Part shown: positions 1 to 6,504 of the stretch, piece after piece
Layout of the letters: each line of letters opens with the position of its first letter
Numbering within the stretch: position 1 is the first letter of the stretch
NCBI GenBank assembly: GCA_900545735.1
Contig: URAC01000016.1
Span: 1 to 16,064 of the forward strand
DNA length: 16,064 nt
Source: an uncultured Bacillota bacterium
GTDB lineage: Bacteria > Bacillota > Clostridia > Christensenellales > UBA1242
Direction of reading: 5' to 3'
Translations under genes and position numbers: made by a program
The notes under the pieces: model-generated
Databases searched by the model: none
Seen by the model: the letters and a program-made list of their open reading frames with translations, nothing else
What the model was told of the DNA's origin: nothing

Positions 1-36
1 ATTTAATATCTAAGTAATTATTATTAAATTTTAAAA

Positions 37-42
37 TATAAT
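37..42 (+). promoter_or_regulatory. Candidate -10 element for the degV-like gene
   Basis: A perfect TATAAT lies 31 bases before the chosen ATG, which would give a leader of about 25 bases containing the AAGAGG ribosome binding site. No good -35 hexamer is seen at 16-18 bases upstream. The surrounding DNA is almost pure A/T, so a chance match is quite possible. Confidence 0.35.
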
Positions 43-73
43 AATTTTGATTATATACATTAAGAGGTTTATT

Positions 74-907
74 ATGATTAGATTTATTGTCGATTCCACA
101 TTTGGAATTACAAGGGAGTTCGCTGAAGAAAACAAAGTCAAAGTTGTAAAACTTAAAATGATGCTTGATGGAGAAACAACGGAAGAAGGCTTTCACGATG
201 AATGGGACGCTTTCTATGAAAAAATCAAAACATCAAAAAACTTCCCAACTTCAAGTCAACCTAGCCCACAAGCTTTTATTGACGCAATAGAAGAAATTTA
301 TCAAGAAGATAAAGACGCTGAAATTTTTATTTTGACCATCGCAGAATATCTTTCGGGAACTATTAATTCTGCAAACTTGGCCGTTTCAAATTTTGAAGGC
401 AAAAAAATCAAAGCAATAGACACTGGTGCTGTTTGTGCTTGTTCTGTTATGATGCTTGAAGAGATGATTGATTTAGCGCGCGAAGGCAAAACCTTTGAAG
501 ACCTTGCTGAAATCGCTCCAAAAATAAAAGAAAATTTACAAATTCAATTTGTTCCTTCAACAATGGAATATTTAAAGCGTGGTGGAAGAATAGGCAAACT
601 TTCCGCAACAATTTTAGATGTATTAAAAATAAAACCAATCTTTTTATTTAAAAACAATGAAATTTCTGTAACCAAAAAAACTTTGGGCTTAGCAAAAGCG
701 ATTGTTGATGCAATTTCTATGCTTCCTAAAAAAATCAAAAAAATTGCTGCCTGCTTTATTTATGAAGACACCAATTTACCTATGCTTTTCAATAAATTAT
801 CTGCAAAATTTCCAAAGATGAAAATCACAAAATTTGCAGTCAGCCCTATGTTCGGCGTTCACGTTGGAATAGGTTCAGTTGGAATTGCAACATTAGCGGA
901 ATATTAG
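74..907 (+). CDS. DegV family fatty-acid-binding protein (FakB-like)
   Basis: A 277-residue DegV-family protein. Members with known function (FakB) bind a fatty acid and present it to the kinase FakA for phosphorylation and entry into phospholipid synthesis; many DegV proteins remain uncharacterised. Visible family motifs are an N-terminal IVDST (residues 5-9), TSSQPSP (59-65), LSGT (93-96), YLKRGGRIG (166-174) and GVHVGIGSVGI near the C-terminus (261-271), where the family usually has a G-P-G turn. Length is normal and there is no signal peptide. I chose the ATG at 74 because AAGAGG at 62-67 lies six bases before it and the protein then begins at the expected first strand; an in-frame TTG at 47 has no such support. 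No fakA (Dak-domain) gene is in the window, so the lipid role rests on family membership. It is monocistronic here and ends at a hairpin terminator. Confidence 0.93.
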   Translation: MIRFIVDSTFGITREFAEENKVKVVKLKMMLDGETTEEGFHDEWDAFYEKIKTSKNFPTSSQPSPQAFIDAIEEIYQEDKDAEIFILTIAEYLSGTINSANLAVSNFEGKKIKAIDTGAVCACSVMMLEEMIDLAREGKTFEDLAEIAPKIKENLQIQFVPSTMEYLKRGGRIGKLSATILDVLKIKPIFLFKNNEISVTKKTLGLAKAIVDAISMLPKKIKKIAACFIYEDTNLPMLFNKLSAKFPKMKITKFAVSPMFGVHVGIGSVGIATLAEY

Positions 908-932
908 AAAATCGCCAATCGGCGATTTTTTT
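908..932. terminator. Shared rho-independent terminator between degV-like gene and the convergent unknown gene
   Basis: A perfect 9-bp stem, AAAATCGCC (908-916) with GGCGATTTT (921-929), and a 4-base loop, ending in a run of T to 932. It starts right after the TAG stop of the plus-strand gene and ends one base before the stop codon of the minus-strand gene, so it can serve both. The T tract is longer for plus-strand transcription; on the minus strand only four T precede a C. Confidence 0.85.
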
Positions 933-1779
933 AAACTAATTGTTCATACATATCAAGCAAAACTTTTTTCAATTCTTTATACAAAAATTTGATGCTTTTA
1001 ATTGATGGCGCAATATATTCAAACCCAGCAATTAATCCATTTAAAATTTTTAAATCTTGCATATCGCAAGCAGCAACCATTGCATCTAATATTAAGTATG
1101 CATCTTCCTTAATTTCTTTTTTTAAGCGTGGCATATAATCAATTTCTGTCATCATATCATTGATTAGTTTTTTAATTTCTTCAAAATATGAAGTCAAATC
1201 CATTTCTTCATATTCTTCTTCAGATTCATCGTTAATTTGAAATTCTTTATTCATATTTTCGTCCTTTTGTTCAACTATCTCTTTTTTAGGCAAATTCAAC
1301 CTAGATTGTGCGCTGTTATCTTCTTGCAAATTAACCTGCTCCACTTTGCTATCCACTGGCACTTCAAAAACTGCTGCTATGATATTTCTAAATGGAACAA
1401 TCACCTGCTTTGAAAATTCTATTAATTCGTCATTTCCGCCTGAAAAATATGTTTTTAAAAAGGTTGGAAAATCTAAACTTTTATCTTGAATTTTAATAAG
1501 CATACAAAATACAAGTGGCAAAATTTTATATGGTTCAGAAGGCATTTCAAATTTTGCTGGTTTGCCAATAAATTTGATTTGTGCGTGAGAAAATTCTTTT
1601 TCAAAATTATAATTTGTTAAAACTTCTTGAAAAAGGTTGTAAAGGGCGTCGCTTTCACCTATTTTTTTTAGCAAATTGTTTATTTTGCTATCAACAAGCA
1701 AAAACTTGCCATTTGTAAAATCATCACAACAAGCAATAAAATCTAAAATTTTAATTTTTTCTGAATCGCTTACTACCAT
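931..1779 (-). CDS. Hypothetical protein, two helical parts joined by an acidic linker
   Basis: An unrecognised protein of 282 residues from the ATG at 1779. Three regions are visible: a mixed N-terminal part (about 1-140) with two cysteines at 17-18, a low-complexity acidic linker (about 145-195) with the run DESEEEYEEMD, and a predicted all-helical C-terminal part (about 196-282) with regularly spaced Leu, Ile and Met. There is no signal peptide, membrane segment, metal-binding pattern or catalytic motif, so it is probably a soluble cytoplasmic protein. The reading frame can be extended to a TTG at 1815, but that codon overlaps a candidate -35 box and has no ribosome binding site, so I prefer 1779. 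The gene is separated from topA by a terminator and has its own promoter-like sequence. I assign no function. Confidence 0.7.
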   Translation of the reverse strand: MVVSDSEKIKILDFIACCDDFTNGKFLLVDSKINNLLKKIGESDALYNLFQEVLTNYNFEKEFSHAQIKFIGKPAKFEMPSEPYKILPLVFCMLIKIQDKSLDFPTFLKTYFSGGNDELIEFSKQVIVPFRNIIAAVFEVPVDSKVEQVNLQEDNSAQSRLNLPKKEIVEQKDENMNKEFQINDESEEEYEEMDLTSYFEEIKKLINDMMTEIDYMPRLKKEIKEDAYLILDAMVAACDMQDLKILNGLIAGFEYIAPSIKSIKFLYKELKKVLLDMYEQLV

Positions 1780-1787
1780 ATATTTTC

Positions 1788-1815
1788 TATATAGCACAAA
1801 TTTTATGATTTTCAA
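1788..1815 (-). promoter_or_regulatory. Candidate promoter of the hypothetical gene
   Basis: On the minus strand TTGAAA (1815-1810) and TATATA (1793-1788) are 16 bases apart. The -10 hexamer ends eight bases before the ATG at 1779, so the predicted transcript start is near 1781 with a leader of about two bases. No Shine-Dalgarno sequence precedes that ATG, consistent with a nearly leaderless mRNA. The match is good, but the DNA is A/T-rich. Confidence 0.45.
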
Positions 1816-1830
1816 AATAATTTATTATAC

Positions 1831-1862
1831 ATAAATAAAAAATCCACCAAAACGATGGATTT
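1831..1862 (-). terminator. Terminator after topA
   Basis: Read on the minus strand, AAATCCATC pairs with GGTGGATTT (nine pairs, one G-U) around a five-base loop, then TTTATTT follows. It lies 10 bases past the topA stop codon and ends the dprA-topA transcript before the next gene. Confidence 0.75.
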
Positions 1863-1871
1863 ATTTATAAA

Positions 1872-3866
1872 TTATTGTTGGTCTTTTGCAGGATTTGTCC
1901 AAGTGTAATACTTGCAATCTGGAAAACCTGAGCAACCATAATAAATCTTGCCATTTTTAGAGCGTTTTACAACAACATCTTTTCCACATTCTGGGCATTT
2001 TCCTACAACTTTTGGCTCAAATTTCTTGCCTGAATCTTTTTCTAATTTCATAATGTTGTTGCAATTTGGGAAATTAGAACAACCTAAAAATTTTCCATAT
2101 CTTCCTTCTCTAATCACCATTTTATGTCCGCATTTGTCGCAAATTACATCTGTTTCTTGTGGTGCAACCTTAACCTTTTCATAGTTTGCTCCTGCTTTAG
2201 TTAGCAATCCTGAAAAACTGTTCCAGAAACTTTCAACAACATCTTCCCACTTCTTGCCATTTTCTGCAATTTCGTCAAGTTTTGTTTCCATATCCGCTGT
2301 AAATTTAACATTTATAACTTGTTTGAAGAACTTTTCGAGATAATCAGTTACAGCTATGCCAAGTTCAGTTGGAACAAGATATTTGCCTTCGTGGGCTACA
2401 TAATTGCGCGTTGCAATAGTTGTGATTGTTGCAGCATAAGTTGCTGGCCTACCTATGCCCTTTTCTTCCATTTCTTTAACTAAACTTGCTTCTGTAAACC
2501 TTGCTGGTGGCTTAGTGAATTTTTGTTCTGTTATAAGCTTTTTGCAATCAACAACTTCACCTATTGTTAAAGGTGGAATTTTGCTTGTATCTTCCTTTTC
2601 TTCTGTGTAATTTTTATAAACGGCAGTGAATCCTGGAAATTCAACTGTTTTTCCTACTGCTTTAAAGCCATAATCATTTGCTTTAATGTCCACATTTACA
2701 TTGTTATAAATTGCATCTGACATTTGACTTGCCAAAAAGCGTTCATAGATAAGTTTGTACAATTTAAAATTATCTTGTGAAAGAGATGACATAACAGATG
2801 CTGGCGTTCTTGTTATAGAAATAGGTCTTATCGCTTCGTGGGCATCTTGAGCGTTATCTTTTGATTTATAAATGTTTGGCTTTTCAGGAGCGTAATTTTC
2901 TCCATATTCTTTTTTGATAAACTCAATCGCACTTGCTTGTGCATCTGGTGAAACACGAGTACTATCCGACCTGATATAAGTAATCAAAGCAACTTTGCCT
3001 TCCCCCTCAATTTCAACACCTTCATAAAGTTGTTGAGCGCAAGCAGATGTCTTTTTAAGGTTCATTCCTAACTTGTTCAATGCATCTTGTTGCATAGTAC
3101 TTGTTGTGAAAGGTGCTGGTGCGTGAGATTTAGTTGTAGATTTTTTGATGTTTGAAACAATGTAAGTTGCATCTTTTAAGTCCGATTTAATTGCTTCAGT
3201 TTCTTCGGCATTATTTACTTTAATTTTTTTGCCATCTTTTGAATTTAATGCTGCTTTAAATTTGAATTTATCAGCATTCTTTTCAAGTTCGGCAGATATA
3301 TTCCAATATTCTTCTGGGACAAACGCTTTTATTTCTCTCTCTCTATCAACAACAAGTTTCAAAGCGACTGATTGAACGCGTCCTGCGCTAAGTTTTGGCT
3401 TTATACGCTTGCAGATGAGCGGAGAAATTTTATATCCCACAATTCTGTCCAACATTCTTCTTGTTTGTTGTGCGTTTACAAGGTCAAGATTGATAATCCT
3501 TGGCTTTTTCAACGCTTCTGTAACTGCTTTTTTAGAAATTTCATTAAATTCAATTCTGCATTTCGAATTTGGGTCTAAGCCAAGCAAATATGCAATATGC
3601 CAAGAAATTGCTTCACCTTCTCTATCCGGGTCGGTTGCAAGCAACACTTCATCTGCCTTTTTTGCTTTCTTTTTGAGTTCATTTACAACTTCAACTTTAT
3701 CTGGCATAACCTCATAAGTTGGAGTTATAGTTTTTAAATCTAATCCAAATTCCTTTATTGGCAAATCACGAACGTGACCTTTTGTAGCAAAAACTTCATA
3801 GCCTTCACCAAGATATTTCTTTAATGTTTCTCTTTTACCTGGACCTTCTATAACTACTAATTTCAT
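1872..3866 (-). CDS. topA: DNA topoisomerase I (type IA)
   Basis: TopA relaxes negatively supercoiled DNA by single-strand cleavage through a 5'-phosphotyrosyl link. The 664-residue protein has a TOPRIM domain with the first-strand Glu7 and the Mg-binding DPDREGE (79-85), the linker/DNA-binding core with LSAGRVQSVAL (159-169), and the active-site segment ITYIRSDSTRVS with catalytic Tyr297. The C-terminus holds two four-cysteine zinc ribbons, Cys576/579/596/602 and Cys624/627/645/651, each with a GCSxFPxC half. The first motif, EGPGKRETLKKYLG, departs from the usual ESPAKAKTIxKYLG but keeps the Glu and Lys. Length is slightly short for the family because there are only two zinc ribbons, which is common in clostridia. 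AAGGAG lies five bases before the ATG, inside the 9-base gap after dprA, so the two genes are almost certainly co-transcribed. Confidence 0.98.
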   Translation of the reverse strand: MKLVVIEGPGKRETLKKYLGEGYEVFATKGHVRDLPIKEFGLDLKTITPTYEVMPDKVEVVNELKKKAKKADEVLLATDPDREGEAISWHIAYLLGLDPNSKCRIEFNEISKKAVTEALKKPRIINLDLVNAQQTRRMLDRIVGYKISPLICKRIKPKLSAGRVQSVALKLVVDREREIKAFVPEEYWNISAELEKNADKFKFKAALNSKDGKKIKVNNAEETEAIKSDLKDATYIVSNIKKSTTKSHAPAPFTTSTMQQDALNKLGMNLKKTSACAQQLYEGVEIEGEGKVALITYIRSDSTRVSPDAQASAIEFIKKEYGENYAPEKPNIYKSKDNAQDAHEAIRPISITRTPASVMSSLSQDNFKLYKLIYERFLASQMSDAIYNNVNVDIKANDYGFKAVGKTVEFPGFTAVYKNYTEEKEDTSKIPPLTIGEVVDCKKLITEQKFTKPPARFTEASLVKEMEEKGIGRPATYAATITTIATRNYVAHEGKYLVPTELGIAVTDYLEKFFKQVINVKFTADMETKLDEIAENGKKWEDVVESFWNSFSGLLTKAGANYEKVKVAPQETDVICDKCGHKMVIREGRYGKFLGCSNFPNCNNIMKLEKDSGKKFEPKVVGKCPECGKDVVVKRSKNGKIYYGCSGFPDCKYYTWTNPAKDQQ

Positions 3867-3875
3867 CTTATCTCC

Positions 3876-4970
3876 TTAAATTAACTCTATTCTGTTGCCT
3901 GGCAGTTTTTTGACTATACCCTTGATTTCAAAAATTGTCAAGCAAGAATTTAATTTACTTGTTGGCAAATTTGTTATTTCTTGTAATTGTTCAACAGTTT
4001 TACCTTCCAATTTTAACGCATCTAATATCATTTGTTCTTCAAGCGATACTTGAACATTTAATTTTGGCTTTTTAACTGTTACAACATCATTTTTAAATTT
4101 TGAAACTATATCTTCATAGCCAAGCACGCAAGCACCTTGCAAGCTTCTAATCAATCTGTTTGTTCCTTTACTCATCGCACTATTAATATTGCCTGGAACA
4201 ACAAAAATTTCTTTTCCCATTTCAAGCGCATATTCTTTTGTATGCAATGCACCACTTTTCTCGCCTGCTTCGGTTATCAAGACGCCTTTTGACAACCCCG
4301 CTATAATTCTATTCCTAAAAGGAAAGGTATATAACGCAGGTTTTGTTGAAGGTTTGTATTCCGTGATTAAAAGCCCTTCTTGGACAATTTTCCTAGAAAG
4401 TTCTTTGTTGAATGCTGGATAAATGTATTCAAATCCGCTTCCCAAAACGGCAATGGTCTTTCCATTATTATCAAGTGCTGTTTTATGTGCAACTGTGTCC
4501 ACTCCAGCGGCCATTCCGCTAATAATTGTAAAGTCATTAAGCACTAAGCCCTTGGCAAATTGTTCTGTAACGATTTTGCCATAACTTGTTGGAGTTCTTG
4601 TTCCAACAATGGCGATTCCGTCAGTGTTTAAAAGTGAGATATCTCCTTTGCAAAACAATATATATGGTGGCTGGTCTATTTCTTTTAAACTATTTGGATA
4701 GCCAGTTGAGCAAATTGTTAAGCAAACAATTTCTTCGTTATTCAAATTGTTTATGTATGAAGACAAAAAGCCATTTGATAACTTTTGGCATATATCATCA
4801 AAAATGGCCTTGTCATTTATATATCTTTCAATTTGGGTTGAATAGTTGTTAAAATTTGTCAATAAATCAGACAATTTTTCTGTTAAAGAAAAAATCTCTT
4901 GTTGCTTTTTATATGATAAATCAAAGGCGGTAAAAAATATTATTGCTTGTTCATCTAAATTATAATTCAC
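3876..4970 (-). CDS. dprA: DNA-processing protein DprA (Smf)
   Basis: DprA binds incoming single-stranded DNA during natural transformation and loads RecA; it is also widespread in bacteria not known to be competent. Numbered from an alternative ATG at 4982 (368 residues), the Rossmann-like core contains VGTRTPTSYG (126-135), SGMAAGVDTVAHKTAL (155-170), AVLGSG (178-183), FPFRNRIIAGLS (220-231) and SGALHTKEYALEMGKEIFVVPG up to about 264. Residues 312-368 look like the C-terminal winged helix, ending in the typical LPGNRIELI. The N-terminal 80 residues are poorly conserved. I chose the GTG at 4970 because GGAG (4980-4977) lies six bases before it, whereas the ATG at 4982 has no ribosome binding site and abuts a hairpin; the two starts differ by only four residues. 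It is followed nine bases later by topA, a pairing common in Firmicutes. No other competence gene is in the window. Confidence 0.95.
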   Translation of the reverse strand: MNYNLDEQAIIFFTAFDLSYKKQQEIFSLTEKLSDLLTNFNNYSTQIERYINDKAIFDDICQKLSNGFLSSYINNLNNEEIVCLTICSTGYPNSLKEIDQPPYILFCKGDISLLNTDGIAIVGTRTPTSYGKIVTEQFAKGLVLNDFTIISGMAAGVDTVAHKTALDNNGKTIAVLGSGFEYIYPAFNKELSRKIVQEGLLITEYKPSTKPALYTFPFRNRIIAGLSKGVLITEAGEKSGALHTKEYALEMGKEIFVVPGNINSAMSKGTNRLIRSLQGACVLGYEDIVSKFKNDVVTVKKPKLNVQVSLEEQMILDALKLEGKTVEQLQEITNLPTSKLNSCLTIFEIKGIVKKLPGNRIELI

Positions 4971-4983
4971 AACAATCTCCATA

Positions 4984-5001
4984 GTTTGTTTAGCAACAAA
5001 C
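4984..5001. repeat. Small inverted repeat in the dprA leader
   Basis: GTTTGTT (4984-4990) and AACAAAC (4995-5001) are perfect complements around a four-base loop. In the dprA mRNA this 7-bp hairpin would end two bases before the ATG at 4982. It is A/T-rich and weak, with no T tract, so it is not a terminator. A minor effect on start choice is possible. Confidence 0.4.
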
Positions 5002-5009
5002 CAGTTAGT

Positions 5010-5037
5010 ATCATATCATACAAAAAATTTTTTTCAA
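5010..5037 (-). promoter_or_regulatory. Candidate promoter for dprA-topA
   Basis: On the minus strand TTGAAA (5037-5032) and TATGAT (5015-5010) are 16 bases apart, placing the transcript start near 5003. This sits just past the J-protein stop codon. Five of six -10 bases match consensus. The resulting leader of 20-33 bases contains a small 7-bp hairpin. Confidence 0.5.
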
Positions 5038-5055
5038 AGGAATTAACGATTGATT

Positions 5056-5595
5056 TTACAAAAATATAAATAATAAAATCATAATAATTGTAAGAATGCT
5101 TAACGAAATAATCAACGCATCTAGTGCGCGCTTAGATTTTTTCTCGCTTTTTATCTCTTCTTCCGTCTTAAAAAGTTCTGGAATGTTCGATTCAGCATTT
5201 TCAGCCGTTTGATTTGCATATTTTTCTAAATCCGCTTTGCTTTTTTCATATTTTTCAAAGATGTTTTTAAAGCTCTTTTTCTGATTATCCTTTTGTTGTT
5301 CTTCTTCCGCAAAAGTTTCTGAACGAACCTTTGTCTTAACTTCTTCTTTTTTAGGCTTTATGGTTTCCTTAGGCCTTGTTGCTTCTTTTTTAGGCCTTGC
5401 TGCACCTATTTTTTCCAAATCTGCAAGCACTTGAGCGTAGGCAACATTTATTTCAGATGTTTTTTTAACTGCAAAATTCTTATCGCCTGGATAAGTGTCT
5501 GGGTGATATTTTTTTAATAGATTTCTATATGCACTTTTGATTTCATCTTTGGTGTTTTCTTCAGTTACGCCAAGGATTTTATAATATTTATTCAT
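5056..5595 (-). CDS. Tail-anchored J-domain (DnaJ-like) protein
   Basis: A 179-residue class III J-protein. Residues 1-62 form a J domain with the invariant HPD tripeptide at 31-33, which stimulates the ATPase of an Hsp70 such as DnaK. The Gly/Phe region and zinc-binding cysteines of true DnaJ are absent. Residues 65-158 are a long, highly charged Lys/Glu-rich linker, probably partly coiled coil. Residues about 157-179 are a strongly hydrophobic segment at the very C-terminus, preceded by KKSKR, so the protein is predicted to be anchored by its tail with the J domain in the cytoplasm. The start is secure because the J domain begins immediately at MNKYYKILGV. No Shine-Dalgarno sequence precedes it; a promoter-like sequence ends eight bases upstream. 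It lies 44 bases after ftsQ. The client is unknown. Confidence 0.88.
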   Translation of the reverse strand: MNKYYKILGVTEENTKDEIKSAYRNLLKKYHPDTYPGDKNFAVKKTSEINVAYAQVLADLEKIGAARPKKEATRPKETIKPKKEEVKTKVRSETFAEEEQQKDNQKKSFKNIFEKYEKSKADLEKYANQTAENAESNIPELFKTEEEIKSEKKSKRALDALIISLSILTIIMILLFIFL

Positions 5596-5603
5596 ATATT
5601 ATT

Positions 5604-5632
5604 ATCATAACTCAACAAGGCAAAATTTGCAA
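5604..5632 (-). promoter_or_regulatory. Candidate promoter of the J-domain protein gene
   Basis: On the minus strand TTGCAA (5632-5627) and TATGAT (5609-5604) are separated by exactly 17 bases. The -10 hexamer ends eight bases before the ATG at 5595, giving a predicted start near 5597 and a leader of about two bases. The whole promoter fits in the gap after ftsQ. The geometry matches that upstream of the hypothetical gene at 931-1779. Confidence 0.5.
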
Positions 5633-5639
5633 TACAAAT

Positions 5640-6503
5640 TCAAGCCTTTTGTTCAATTATTACTAAATCTTCTCCCTTTGAATTTGTATAAACAGTCATC
5701 TTATGAGTGTTTAGTTTTTCTGGATTTTCTGTAACAACTTTTTCATAAGCATATAGCATATTAGAAATTTTATTTTCTAAATGCTCTGTTGGACATAATA
5801 TAGATATTTCAAAATCATTAAAGTCTACAATTCTTGCTTTTAAGGCAATTTCGCCCGTTCTATAATCTGTGTATGTTTCAAAATGTATTTCCTTAGCAAA
5901 CGCCTTTAAATCCATTAAACTTCTATTATTGATATGAAAGCAATTTAACATTTCATTTAATGTTTCTTGCGATTGCTTGCCTAAAGAAGCATTTGAAATT
6001 GTCAATTCTTGCAAATTTAAAAATTGCCCTTCTTTAAAGGAAGACATATTAAATTCCAAATCGAACAAATTTATATGAACAGCATTTGAATTTGTGGAAA
6101 TATAGGAAGCATCTTCCATTTTTAAAATTTTCAATTCGCTATCTAAAACACAAGTTTTATTTAACGATGAAATTGCATAAGTTTCTTGCCTTTCAGCTAA
6201 ATGTATAACAAATTTATTTGGCAAAATTGTTTCAATATTGATTACTTTTGCATAAGGATATTTACTTTCAATTCTATTAATCATTTCAGTTTTATCTTTG
6301 AAAAAAACTGTTCCGCCCAAGTCAATTTCTTGCGTTATTTGTTGTTGAATTTCTGTTGTTAAATTATTGTTGCCTGTTTCAAACTCAATCTCAACTTCTT
6401 TTAAAGAAAACAATGTGAACATAAGGACAATAAGCGTTATAAGAATTGCAAGTATAACGCCTAAAATAATAAATAATTTTTTATGTTTTTTCAAAAACTT
6501 CAT
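5640..6503 (-). CDS. ftsQ: Cell division protein FtsQ/DivIB
   Basis: FtsQ (DivIB) is a bitopic divisome protein that links early cytoplasmic division proteins to septal peptidoglycan synthesis. The 287-residue product has a short basic N-terminus (MKFLKKHKK), one transmembrane helix (about 9-32) and an extracytoplasmic POTRA domain (about 33-106) with the typical ending YPYAKVINIETILPNKFVIH followed by LAERQETYAI. The remainder (to 287) is a less conserved beta-rich domain. Assignment rests on this topology and on the position directly after murA, a known dcw arrangement; primary identity is modest. The ATG is one base past the murA TAA stop, with no clear ribosome binding site, so translation is likely coupled to murA. 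The C-terminus shows no membrane segment. Confidence 0.88.
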   Translation of the reverse strand: MKFLKKHKKLFIILGVILAILITLIVLMFTLFSLKEVEIEFETGNNNLTTEIQQQITQEIDLGGTVFFKDKTEMINRIESKYPYAKVINIETILPNKFVIHLAERQETYAISSLNKTCVLDSELKILKMEDASYISTNSNAVHINLFDLEFNMSSFKEGQFLNLQELTISNASLGKQSQETLNEMLNCFHINNRSLMDLKAFAKEIHFETYTDYRTGEIALKARIVDFNDFEISILCPTEHLENKISNMLYAYEKVVTENPEKLNTHKMTVYTNSKGEDLVIIEQKA

Positions 6504-6504
6504 C

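Noticed and set aside
1872..3866. Altered first TOPRIM motif of TopA (EGPGKRETL in place of ESPAKAKTI) as a sign of inactivation
   Set aside because: The catalytic Glu, the following Lys, the DPDREGE motif and Tyr297 are all retained, so an ordinary active enzyme is more likely.
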